The position numbers were made by a program, and so were the translations under genes. Positions 55,231 through 62,625 of a stretch of DNA of 64,000 nucleotides are shown piece by piece. The DNA lies in assembly GCF_009792295.1 (NCBI RefSeq), contig NZ_CP039934.1, positions 2,748,501-2,812,500 of the forward strand. Direction: 5' to 3'. The stretch is from Myroides fluvii (GTDB lineage Bacteria > Bacteroidota > Bacteroidia > Flavobacteriales > Flavobacteriaceae). The notes below the pieces were generated by a model. That model was not told the DNA's origin. It saw nothing but the letters and a program-made list of their open reading frames with translations, and made no database searches. Each line of letters starts with the position of its first letter. The first letter of the stretch is position 1.

Positions 55231-56391
55231 ATGGAAAATTTTAAAATGGTAGCCAAGACTTTCTTCGGTTTAGAAGAGATTTTAGCGAAAGAACTACAGC
55301 TTTTAGGAGCAACAAAAGTGAAAGAAGGAACTCGTATGGTGAGTTTTGAAGGTGATAAAGGCTTTTTATACAAAGCAAATTTAGCTTTGCGTACAGCTTT
55401 GAAAATCTTAGTTCCAATTAAACAATTTGCTGTCTATAACGAAAGCAATCTTTATAAAGGAATTCAAAGTATTGATTGGAGTGAATATTTGGGTGCACAT
55501 CAATCCTTTGTGATTGATTCGACCGTATTCTCAGATCAATTCAACAACAGTTTATTCGTGTCTTTAAAAGCGAAAGATGCGATTGTCGATCAGTTTAGAG
55601 ATAAATTTGACAAGCGTCCGAATGTGGATAAGGACTATCCAGATTTGCGTATTAATGTGCATATTCAACGTGATTTATGTACGGTGTCATTAGATTCATC
55701 AGGTGCTTCTTTGCACCAAAGAGGATATAAAACAGCAACGAATATTGCGCCTATTAACGAAGTATTAGCAGCGGGAATGTTGTTGTTGTCTGGATGGGAT
55801 GGTAGAAGTCATTTCATGGATCCGATGTGTGGATCTGGAACATTATTGATTGAAGCAGCCATGATTGCATGTAATATTCCAGCAAATATCAACCGAAAAG
55901 AATTTGCTTTTGAACGTTGGAATGATTGGGATGCTGATTTATTTGAAGTGATTCAAAGTTCCTTACTTAAACGCGTACGTGAATTTCACTACACAATTCA
56001 AGGTTATGACAAAGCACCATCTGCAGTGATGAAAGCCCAAGATAACGTGCGTAATGCAAACCTAGAAGAATATATCAAAATTGAAAATTTAAACTTTTTT
56101 GATACTTCAAAAGAGGTGGAAGGACCTTTACATATGGTATTTAACCCTCCTTATGGTGAGCGTTTAGATATCAACTTAGAGCGTTTTTATCGCGAGATAG
56201 GTGATACCCTAAAACAAGGGTATCCAGGAACAGATGCTTGGTTTATTACCGCTAATATTGAAGCATTGAAATATGTAGGTTTACGCCCTTCGAGAAAAAT
56301 TAAATTATTTAATGGTAAATTAGAAGCGCGTTTTGCCAAATACGAGCTCTATGAAGGGAGTAAAAAAGGAAAATATATGGATCAAAATTAA
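55231..56391 (+). CDS. THUMP-domain RNA methyltransferase (RlmL/YpsC-like)
   Basis: A 386-residue RNA methyltransferase. The N-terminal ferredoxin-like and THUMP domains (about 1-155) bind RNA. The catalytic domain has motif I DPMCGSGTLLIEAAMIA and the N6/N2-purine methylase motif FNPPYGERL. It corresponds to the RlmL N-terminal-half type (UPF0020) that makes N2-methylguanosine in 23S rRNA; the exact target base is inferred. A small membrane protein gene follows six bases later. Confidence 0.9.
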   Translation: MENFKMVAKTFFGLEEILAKELQLLGATKVKEGTRMVSFEGDKGFLYKANLALRTALKILVPIKQFAVYNESNLYKGIQSIDWSEYLGAHQSFVIDSTVFSDQFNNSLFVSLKAKDAIVDQFRDKFDKRPNVDKDYPDLRINVHIQRDLCTVSLDSSGASLHQRGYKTATNIAPINEVLAAGMLLLSGWDGRSHFMDPMCGSGTLLIEAAMIACNIPANINRKEFAFERWNDWDADLFEVIQSSLLKRVREFHYTIQGYDKAPSAVMKAQDNVRNANLEEYIKIENLNFFDTSKEVEGPLHMVFNPPYGERLDINLERFYREIGDTLKQGYPGTDAWFITANIEALKYVGLRPSRKIKLFNGKLEARFAKYELYEGSKKGKYMDQN

Positions 56392-56397
56392 AAAAAA

Positions 56398-56631
56398 ATG
56401 AGTGTAGCAACTAAAACAATACTATTTCAATTTTTGAGCTTTGCCGTGCTATTTCTTTTAGCGCGAACCGGGTTGATGTATTTTACCGATTTATCGGGTA
56501 TATGGTTACCTGTTGTTAGTGCTGTTGTAGCAACTGTTTTCGCTCCACAATTTAAAGTTTTTAAAACGGATGAAGGAGATAAAATCTGTGTGAAATGGAT
56601 TTTTCTAAAAGGCGTAAAAGTCTTAAACTAA
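56398..56631 (+). CDS. Small membrane protein
   Basis: A 77-residue protein with two hydrophobic segments (about residues 5-25 and 33-52) and a short charged tail (FKTDEGDKICVKWIFLKG). It starts six bases after the RNA methyltransferase and ends at a terminator, so it belongs to that operon. Family unknown. Confidence 0.75.
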   Translation: MSVATKTILFQFLSFAVLFLLARTGLMYFTDLSGIWLPVVSAVVATVFAPQFKVFKTDEGDKICVKWIFLKGVKVLN

Positions 56632-56637
56632 TATAAT

Positions 56638-56664
56638 AAAGGAAGCAAAAAGCTTCCTTTTTTT
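56638..56664 (+). terminator. Terminator after the small membrane protein gene
   Basis: AAAGGAAGC pairs with GCTTCCTTT around a short A-rich loop, with a T tail. Confidence 0.88.
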
Positions 56665-56753
56665 ATTAGACAGAGGATAGAAGAGAAGGGGAGGTTTTGT
56701 TGCAACAAGAATATGTTTTCTTTCAACAAGAATTTCATCCTTTCACCAACGTT

Positions 56754-56800
56754 ATATAGTTATCAGTTATCGGTTATCAGATAACGGTTATCAGATAACG
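56754..56800. repeat. GTTATC palindromic repeats
   Basis: GTTATCAGTTATCGG is followed by two copies of the odd palindrome GTTATCAGATAAC (56773-56785 and 56787-56799). The words are shared with the 23481-23843 tract. It leads directly into the 105-bp array. Confidence 0.85.
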
Positions 56801-57407
56801 GTTGAGATCTTCTGAGTAGTCAAATTGTTCATTCATCGAAAGCGTTGACAGAAAAACAAACAACAAAAAAGCAAAAAAACAATCTCACCAACGTCACAGA
56901 TAACGGTTGAGATCTTCTGAGTAGTCAAATTGTTCATTCATCGAAAGCGTTGGCAAAAAAACAAACAACAAAAAAGCAATCTCACCAACGTCACAGATCG
57001 GTTGAGATCTTCTGAGTAGTCAAATTGTTCATTCATCGAAAGCGTTGGCAAAAAAACAAACAACAAAAAAGCAAAAAAACAATCTCACCAACGTCACAGA
57101 TAACGGTTGAGATTTTCTGAGTAGTCAAATTGTTCATTCATCGAAAGCGTTGGCAAAAAAACAAACAACAAAAAAGCCAAAAAACAATCTCACCAACGTC
57201 ACAGATCGGTTGAGATCTTCTGAGTAGTCAAATTGTTCATTCATCGAAAGCGTTGACAGAAAAACAAACAACAAAAAAGCCAAAAAACAATCTCACCAAC
57301 GTCACAGATAACGGTTGAGATCTTCTGAGTAGTCAAATTGTTCATTCATCGAAAGCGTTGGCAAAAAAACAAACAACAAAAAAGCAAAAAAACAATTTCA
57401 CCAACTG
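56801..57407. repeat. Six tandem repeats of about 105 bp
   Basis: Units begin with GTTGAGAT(C/T)TTCTGAG at 56801, 56906, 57001, 57106, 57209 and 57314, spaced 105, 95, 105, 103 and 105 bases. Each has TCAAATTGTTCATTCATCG, an A-rich run with CAAAAAAACAAACAAC and AAAAAAGC, and AATCTCACCAACGTCAC. Length changes lie in the A-rich run and in the presence of ATAAC before GGTT. Non-coding. The repeat is contiguous, without spacers. Confidence 0.93.
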
Positions 57408-57455
57408 TTAAATCCCTTCTTAACTTAAGTAAAGTATAATCCAACTAGTCTTCTT

Positions 57456-57463
57456 TACTTTTG
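57456..57463 (+). promoter_or_regulatory. Candidate -7 box (TACTTTTG) for the GNAT-Crp operon
   Basis: Matches TAnnTTTG, 17 bases before the start codon at 57481, just outside the 105-bp array. Confidence 0.45.
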
Positions 57464-57480
57464 TCGTATAAAAAAATAAC

Positions 57481-57903
57481 ATGATACGATTATTTAAAAC
57501 AGAAGACAGCAGGGCTGTGGTTGACCTTTGGTATGAAGCATCGATCCTTGCACATGATTTTATTGACGCCAGTTATTGGCAGGAGAAAAAAGCGGATATG
57601 GAACAAATTTACATACCGAGCAGTGAAACTTATGTCTATGAACAAGAGCATTGTATAGTAGGTTTTGTATCTTTGGTAGAGAATTATATCGCAGCGATAT
57701 TCGTTGCTCCAAATGAACAAGGAAAGGGAATAGGCAAGGAGTTAATGCAGTTCATCAAGCAAAAACGATCAACGTTGGAGTTGGGCGTTTATGCAAAAAA
57801 CACCAATTCAATTGCCTTTTACGAGAAACAAGGTTTTGTTGTTGTTGAAGAAAAGCTAGATGAGTCAACTGGAGAACGAGAAGTTGTGATGGAATATAAA
57901 TAA
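57481..57903 (+). CDS. GNAT family N-acetyltransferase
   Basis: A 140-residue acetyltransferase. The acetyl-CoA loop is APNEQGKGIGKELM, followed by NTNSIAFYEKQGF, both standard GNAT signatures. The N-terminus (MIRLFKTEDSRAVVDLWYEASILAHDFI) resembles YjaB-type enzymes. Substrate unknown. The Crp/Fnr gene begins one base after its stop codon, so the two are co-transcribed. Confidence 0.9.
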   Translation: MIRLFKTEDSRAVVDLWYEASILAHDFIDASYWQEKKADMEQIYIPSSETYVYEQEHCIVGFVSLVENYIAAIFVAPNEQGKGIGKELMQFIKQKRSTLELGVYAKNTNSIAFYEKQGFVVVEEKLDESTGEREVVMEYK

Positions 57904-57904
57904 G

Positions 57905-58474
57905 ATGTCATTCTTTAGTCGAGTCGATTTACCTTTAGAAGAACTGTTAAGTGATACTAGCGTTGCGCTGATTGAGCAAACGCTTACTCCTATTGTGTTG
58001 CCTAAAGGTTATCGCTTGTTAGAGGATAAAGAAGGGAGCAAGCATGCCTATCTTATTAAAAAGGGAATCGTTCGTATTTTTGTTACGACAGAATGCAAAG
58101 AAATAACCTTTGAATTTGCTAGAGAAAAAGACATTTTAAGTACCTCATTGGGGTATTTTTATCAATCTCTTAGCTATGAGTGTTTCGAATTGTTGGAGGA
58201 TACCACGCTCTATCAAATTGATTTAGAGGCGATGAAGCAACTGTTTTATGAATCTCTTGAAATATGCAATTGGGCTAGACAATTTACCGAACTCAATGCT
58301 ATTAAAACTCAAAAGCAATTGATCGATATTCTGGTCTTAACCCCAGAAGATCGATACCTTCATTTAATGAAACACGATAAGACGCTATTTCAGCGGGTTT
58401 CGTTGAAACAGATTGCTTCTTATATTGGGATATCTCCGATTTCGTTGAGTAGAATTCGAGCGAGAATAAAGTAA
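57905..58474 (+). CDS. Crp/Fnr family transcriptional regulator
   Basis: A 189-residue protein with an N-terminal cyclic-nucleotide-binding-like beta barrel (about 20-110) and a C-terminal winged helix whose recognition part is LKQIASYIGISPISLSRIRARIK. No Fnr-type cysteine cluster is seen. It is in an operon with the GNAT gene; its ligand and targets are unknown. Similar short Crp-like proteins in Bacteroidota often sit next to a detoxification or acetyltransferase gene. Confidence 0.9.
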   Translation: MSFFSRVDLPLEELLSDTSVALIEQTLTPIVLPKGYRLLEDKEGSKHAYLIKKGIVRIFVTTECKEITFEFAREKDILSTSLGYFYQSLSYECFELLEDTTLYQIDLEAMKQLFYESLEICNWARQFTELNAIKTQKQLIDILVLTPEDRYLHLMKHDKTLFQRVSLKQIASYIGISPISLSRIRARIK

Positions 58475-58501
58475 AAAGCGGTTTGTACAACCGCTTTTTT
58501 T
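58473..58501. terminator. Terminator between the Crp/Fnr gene and cobB
   Basis: AAAAAGCGGTT pairs with AACCGCTTTTT around a short loop. It lies at the convergent ends of both genes and overlaps both stop codons. Confidence 0.88.
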
Positions 58502-59201
58502 ATATCATTTGACTGAATTCGATTAATGTTTCTTGGATCTGTATCATGCCAACAGAAGCTTTTTCGGCGAGCACTTCAATCTTGCGATTGAAGTGTTTGG
58601 TAGATGCAGGGTGCAAATCTATATAGTAAACCAAAGCATCTGGTTGTGCAAAATCGAGTAAGGAAGCCGCTGGATATACTTGCAATGAAGTTCCGATAAT
58701 CAAAATAACATCCGCTGCTTCTACATAAGGGATGGCGCGTTCTAATTCGGGAACCATTTCGCCAAACCAAACGATATGCGGACGTAAACTATGCCCGTGT
58801 TCATTGCGATCTAAAGCTGTTAAATCAGTTGTCCAAGGGTAGACGAGTTGCTCGTTACTTTCACTGCGTACTTTGAGTAATTCACCATGTAAGTGAATGA
58901 CATCTTTACTTCCTGCGCGTTCGTGTAAATCATCGACATTTTGTGTGATTACGGTGGTCTTAAAATGTTGTTGTAGTTCCGCAATAGCCTTATGCGCCCT
59001 ATTGGGCTCACAAGTCAACAACTGACGACGACGATCGTTGTAAAATTTTAAAACCATGTCTTTGTTTTTGGCCCAACCAAGGGGAGAAGCCACTTCCATA
59101 ATATCATGGCCTTCCCATAGCCCATCAGCATCGCGAAAGGTTTTTATTCCACTTTCTGCACTCATTCCCGCTCCTGAAAGCACCACTAAACGTTTTTCCA
59201 T
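58500..59201 (-). CDS. cobB: Sirtuin NAD-dependent protein deacylase without zinc cysteines
   Basis: A 233-residue Sir2 enzyme; the start at 59201 (MEKRLVVLSGAGMSAESG) is used because the longer frame to 59255 enters the divergent gene. NAD-binding motifs GAGMSAESGI, TQNVDDLHERAG and GTSLQVYPAA are present, as is the catalytic H105 in HLHGEL. Y54-x2-R57 (FYNDRRR) is the pair that selects succinyl- and malonyl-lysine in SIRT5 and E. coli CobB. The region that normally carries four zinc-binding cysteines (about residues 111-140) contains none. It removes acyl groups from lysines using NAD. Convergent with the Crp/Fnr gene. Confidence 0.92.
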   Translation of the reverse strand: MEKRLVVLSGAGMSAESGIKTFRDADGLWEGHDIMEVASPLGWAKNKDMVLKFYNDRRRQLLTCEPNRAHKAIAELQQHFKTTVITQNVDDLHERAGSKDVIHLHGELLKVRSESNEQLVYPWTTDLTALDRNEHGHSLRPHIVWFGEMVPELERAIPYVEAADVILIIGTSLQVYPAASLLDFAQPDALVYYIDLHPASTKHFNRKIEVLAEKASVGMIQIQETLIEFSQMI

Positions 59202-59209
59202 AATATTCT

Positions 59210-59217
59210 TACCTTTG
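59210..59217 (+). promoter_or_regulatory. Candidate -7 box (TACCTTTG) for trmH
   Basis: Matches TAnnTTTG. It is 25 bases before the ATG at 59243 and supports that start; the upstream TTG at 59222 would coincide with the transcript start. Confidence 0.45.
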
Positions 59218-59242
59218 CATTTTGAATAAAACGAAAGATATA

Positions 59243-59920
59243 ATGAATATTTCAAACAAGCTATTTCAAGACAAGGAATACTTAGCTTATTTAGAAACTT
59301 TTTTAACAGAGAACCGAGTAGAGCGATTTAAAGAAGTTTTAGCGAATCGAACCAATCATATTACGGTTGTAGCGGAAGATGTGTATCAATTGCATAATAC
59401 TAGCGCTGTCATGCGCAGCTGTGAAGTCTTTGGTGTACAAGGACTCCATGTGGTAGAACAAAAATTTGGCAAGCGGATCGATAAGCAAATTGCCCTTGGT
59501 GCAGAGAAATGGGTGGATATTCACCGTTATAATTCCGTACAAGGAAGCATTGACGCAATCAAAGCCAAAGGATATAAAATTGTTGCGACTACTCCCCATG
59601 GTACAGCACAAAGTTTAGATAAATTTGATTTATCAGCGCCTGTAGCTATTTTTTTTGGTACAGAAAAATCAGGATTATCTCCTGAGGTAATTGAACAAGC
59701 GGATGATTTTATTACGATTCCTATGGTAGGCTTTACCGAAAGCCTAAATATCTCTGTTTCTGCAGCGATTATTATTCAAAGCTTAACCACGCGATTGAGA
59801 GAATCAGATGTTCAATGGCAATTGACGGAAGAGGAATTATTGGTCAAGCGAATTGATTGGGCAAGAAAGTCAATTAAGGATATTGATTTCGTAACTGAGC
59901 GTTTTTTGAATGGTTTATAG
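59243..59920 (+). CDS. trmH: tRNA 2'-O-methyltransferase of the SpoU/TrmH family
   Basis: A 225-residue SPOUT-fold methyltransferase. The ATG at 59243 is preferred over the TTG at 59222. Motif 1 is VAEDVYQLHNTSAVMRSCEVFG, motif 2 is VAIFFGTEKSGLS and motif 3 is IPMVGFTESLNISVSAA, which form the SAM-binding knot. Length and the C-terminal tail (RIDWARKSIKDIDF) match TrmH, which methylates the 2'-OH of G18 in tRNA. Its stop codon is part of the first 14-base repeat of the following array. Confidence 0.88.
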   Translation: MNISNKLFQDKEYLAYLETFLTENRVERFKEVLANRTNHITVVAEDVYQLHNTSAVMRSCEVFGVQGLHVVEQKFGKRIDKQIALGAEKWVDIHRYNSVQGSIDAIKAKGYKIVATTPHGTAQSLDKFDLSAPVAIFFGTEKSGLSPEVIEQADDFITIPMVGFTESLNISVSAAIIIQSLTTRLRESDVQWQLTEEELLVKRIDWARKSIKDIDFVTERFLNGL

Positions 59921-59967
59921 TTAACGGTTTACAGTTAACGGTTTACAGTTAACGGTTTACAGTTAAC
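59912..59967. repeat. Four 14-base GGTTTACAGTTAAC repeats overlapping the trmH end
   Basis: Four exact-length tandem units (the first has T for C), the first of which contains the trmH TAG stop codon. The unit contains the palindrome GTTAAC. It resembles the GTTATC tracts elsewhere in the window in style, though not in exact sequence. Confidence 0.88.
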
Positions 59968-60003
59968 GGTTTGCGCCGAAAAATGCATATCAAACATACA
60001 TAC

Positions 60004-60043
60004 AAAAAGGGTTCAGTTTTTTTAAAAACTGAACCCTTTTTGT
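60004..60043. terminator. Bidirectional terminator between trmH and terC
   Basis: AAAAAGGGTTCAGTTTTT pairs with AAAAACTGAACCCTTTTT around a very short loop. It serves the convergent genes. Confidence 0.92.
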
Positions 60044-60051
60044 ATTATTTC

Positions 60052-60128
60052 ATCTCATCATCTCATCATCTCACCATCTCATCATCTCACCATCTCATCG
60101 ACTCACCATCTCATCGACTCACCATCTC
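60052..60128. repeat. Octanucleotide ATCTCA(T/C)C array
   Basis: About nine head-to-tail 8-base units, some reading GACTCACC. It is the same unit as the array at 23879-24064 and likewise ends one or two bases before the stop codon of a minus-strand gene. Confidence 0.88.
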
Positions 60129-60129
60129 C

Positions 60130-60918
60130 TTATTTCGCTCTTTTTCGAATTCGCATATTGATAAACTCAACAACGAGTGAAAAGGCAATGGCACAGTATA
60201 AATACCCTTTAGGTACAGCACCTACATCTTGTCCTGCTAATTTTGCATCCGATAAGTGCATACTTTCAGTCGTCAGCATAAAACCAATTAAAATAAGGAA
60301 AGAAAGCGCCAAGATTTGAATAGAAGGGTTGTTGTTGACAAAGGTTCCTACAGGAACAGCAAAAATCATCATTACCGCTACCGAAACAATAACTGCCGCA
60401 ATCATAATGTACAACGCACCTTCGATACCGTTGGTCATTCCCACTGCGGTAAGGATACTGTCTACAGAGAAAATCAAGTCGATCAATAAAATTTGAACCA
60501 GGATGTTTCCGAATGACTTCGTTGCAATTTGTTTGGCATTAGGGGTAGAACTAATGTCTTCAGCGACTTGGACATGGGCTACCTTCTCGTGTATTTCCTT
60601 GGTGGATTTGTAAATCAGAAAAATTCCTCCCGCCAATAAAATAAGTGCTTGACCATTAAAATGAGCACTGAACCAGCCCCAATCAACGCTAAAGAGTGTT
60701 GCTTTCATTTTGATTAGCCAAGTGATGGCAAATAGTAAGCCTATTCGCATAAACATCGCTAAAAACAAACCAATTTTAGTTGCTTTTTTTCTTTTCTCTT
60801 CCGGGAGTTTACCCGTTACAATTGAAATGAAAATGATGTTGTCAATTCCCAAGACAATTTCCAAAAAGGTTAGTGTAATAAACGCTACAATAGCGTCAGC
60901 AGTTAAAAAAATTTCCAT
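60130..60918 (-). CDS. TerC family integral membrane protein
   Basis: A 262-residue inner-membrane protein with seven or so transmembrane segments. The acidic segment LEIVLGIDNIIFISI near the N-terminus and LLIDLIFSVDSILTAVGM in the middle are the TerC hallmarks. TerC proteins are linked to metal (often manganese) efflux and tellurite resistance, and can aid metalation of exported enzymes. The specific ion here is unknown. It is 12 bases downstream of the small lipoprotein gene and may end the murQ operon. The octanucleotide array follows its stop codon. Confidence 0.9.
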   Translation of the reverse strand: MEIFLTADAIVAFITLTFLEIVLGIDNIIFISIVTGKLPEEKRKKATKIGLFLAMFMRIGLLFAITWLIKMKATLFSVDWGWFSAHFNGQALILLAGGIFLIYKSTKEIHEKVAHVQVAEDISSTPNAKQIATKSFGNILVQILLIDLIFSVDSILTAVGMTNGIEGALYIMIAAVIVSVAVMMIFAVPVGTFVNNNPSIQILALSFLILIGFMLTTESMHLSDAKLAGQDVGAVPKGYLYCAIAFSLVVEFINMRIRKRAK

Positions 60919-60930
60919 ATAGAGATAGGA

Positions 60931-61314
60931 TTATAGTTCTCCGATTTTTTTAAGGTTTCCGCGCTCTTTTCTTGCGTCACCCACTAAACCATATTCAAAA
61001 ACGCAACTATCGCCATCGGTTGTAATGATTTTGATACCCACTGCTTTCTTCTCGGCCATATTTTTGGGATTCTTTTTTTGTAAAATAAATTCACAATCGT
61101 TAATCCATCGAATGCTAGAGGTGTCGATCTTTCCTTCAAATTCCTCAATTTCATATTCAGCTGTGCGAATAAAAGTTGATCTTTTTTCAACACCGTCAAT
61201 TTCGGTAACAAACTCAAATTTTCCTGTTCGGAAGTTTGCACAATCGCGTTCCTGTTGGTAGCAAGAAGCAAACAAGGCGAAGCAAGGTAAAAGGTAGAAT
61301 AGTTTAGTTTTCAT
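60931..61314 (-). CDS. Small lipoprotein of unknown function
   Basis: A 127-residue lipoprotein. The start at 61314 (MKTKLFYLLPCFALFASC) gives a lipobox with C18; the frame extends to 61332 but would overlap the upstream gene further. The body contains RDCANFRTGKFEF and DTSSIRWINDCEFILQKKNPKNMAEKKA, a pattern I have seen as a conserved flavobacterial family without known function. It sits between terC and the DUF6095 gene in a minus-strand operon with murQ. Confidence 0.78.
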   Translation of the reverse strand: MKTKLFYLLPCFALFASCYQQERDCANFRTGKFEFVTEIDGVEKRSTFIRTAEYEIEEFEGKIDTSSIRWINDCEFILQKKNPKNMAEKKAVGIKIITTDGDSCVFEYGLVGDARKERGNLKKIGEL

Positions 61315-61321
61315 AGAATAA

Positions 61322-61552
61322 TTATTTCCCAAATAATGATTTCATAATGGTGTTAATACCTTTAAAAAGTAAAAACATAGAGGATAAACAAATGATGCAT
61401 CCTAATCCAAAGACTGGAATAAAAAACGGATTTCCTTGGTTTTTTAACGCGCTGTGAATTACAATGGGGCCAAGAAACAATAAAGGCAAGGTAATAGCAA
61501 GATATTTAACTCCTTTTTGTAATACTTTTCGATTTGTACCTTGAGGTTCCAT
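61322..61552 (-). CDS. DUF6095 family small membrane protein
   Basis: A 76-residue protein with two transmembrane helices (about 17-36 and 44-64) and the end KGINTIMKSLFGK, which I recognise as DUF6095. Function unknown. It starts five bases after the murQ stop codon and precedes the small lipoprotein gene, an order I associate with murQ in flavobacteria. Confidence 0.82.
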   Translation of the reverse strand: MEPQGTNRKVLQKGVKYLAITLPLLFLGPIVIHSALKNQGNPFFIPVFGLGCIICLSSMFLLFKGINTIMKSLFGK

Positions 61553-61557
61553 AGTGT

Positions 61558-62397
61558 TTATAATTTATAGTGATCGAGTGCTGCACGCACACTTTTATAC
61601 TGATTTAATAGTTGAGTCGCTTCTTCTTTACTCACTTGCAGTTCTTCTTGTAACATAGCAATACCACGTTGAATTAACTTAGCATTGGTCATCTTCATAT
61701 CCACCATGCGATTGCCCTTCACTCGTCCCAATTGAATCATGGTTGAGGTAGAAATCATATTGAGCACGAGTTTTTGTGCTGTTCCTGCCTTCATACGCGA
61801 GCTTCCCGTTACGAATTCAGGACCCACAACAACTTCAATAGGAAATGGTGTTACTTGGCTTAACGGACTATTGGGATTACAGCTAATACAAGCGGTTGGA
61901 ATATGATGCGCTTGACAAGCTTCTAAGGCTTTAATTACATAAGGGGTTGTACCAGAAGCTGCAATGCCTACAACGAAATCATTTTCGTTAATCTGATGCG
62001 CTTGTAAGTCTGTCCATCCTTGGTTGGGATTGTCTTCTGCGTTTTCTACGGCATGGCGTATGGCGTGGTCTCCACCAGCAATTAATCCAATTACTAAATC
62101 TGGAGAAACTCCATACGTAGGAGGACATTCAGAAGCGTCTAAAATACCCAATCGACCCGAAGTCCCTGCCCCTATATAAAACAAGCGCCCTCCTTTGTTG
62201 AGCTGCTCCACGATTTTTTGAACGGCGGCTTCAATTTGAGGAATGGACTTTTCAACAGCCAACGGAACCGATTGATCCTCGCTGTTGATATTTGTCAATA
62301 CCTCTTGAATAGACATTTGTTCTAAATGATCATAAGCAGAGGGCTGTTCTGTAATTTTGATAAAGTCCACCTGTATCGCTTTTTTGGGTTGATACAA
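61558..62397 (-). CDS. murQ: N-acetylmuramic acid 6-phosphate etherase
   Basis: A 279-residue SIS-domain enzyme that cleaves the lactyl ether of MurNAc-6-phosphate to give GlcNAc-6-phosphate, in cell-wall recycling. Typical sequence: TEQPSAYDHLEQMS at the start, YIGAGTSGRLGILDASECPPTYG, GIAASGTTPYVIKAL and GSSRMKAGTAQKLVLNMIST. Length is a little short for the family because the N-terminal leader and C-terminal tail are brief. It heads an operon with DUF6095, a small lipoprotein and perhaps terC. No MurP transporter or sugar kinase gene is in the window. Confidence 0.94.
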   Translation of the reverse strand: MYQPKKAIQVDFIKITEQPSAYDHLEQMSIQEVLTNINSEDQSVPLAVEKSIPQIEAAVQKIVEQLNKGGRLFYIGAGTSGRLGILDASECPPTYGVSPDLVIGLIAGGDHAIRHAVENAEDNPNQGWTDLQAHQINENDFVVGIAASGTTPYVIKALEACQAHHIPTACISCNPNSPLSQVTPFPIEVVVGPEFVTGSSRMKAGTAQKLVLNMISTSTMIQLGRVKGNRMVDMKMTNAKLIQRGIAMLQEELQVSKEEATQLLNQYKSVRAALDHYKL

Positions 62398-62486
62398 AAA
62401 TACTCAAATTTGTTTAGATTTAATACGGCAGAACGGGAATTCCATTTCTCATTTTGTAGTAGTAATTTCCTTTGAATCAAATAAAA

Positions 62487-62525
62487 AAAACGCCAGTAAA
62501 AAATGAAGTATTTCACTGGCGTTTT
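62487..62525 (-). terminator. Terminator after the YfaP-like lipoprotein gene
   Basis: AAAACGCCAGT pairs with ACTGGCGTTTT around a 17-base loop; on the minus strand a T run follows. It lies about 100 bases after the stop codon. Confidence 0.82.
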
Positions 62526-62625
62526 GACGTAAATCATTGAAAATTAAAGACAAATATTTTAAATTTCAATTCAATAGTACGACTCTACTAAGAAGAAATT
62601 ATCCTAGTGTAAGGGAAGGGACGTA

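Noticed and set aside
56801..57407. CRISPR array
   Set aside because: Units of about 105 bases follow each other without unique spacers, and no cas gene is in the window.
59971..60180. 69-residue plus-strand frame after trmH
   Set aside because: It consists of a terminator and the octanucleotide array and runs antisense into terC.
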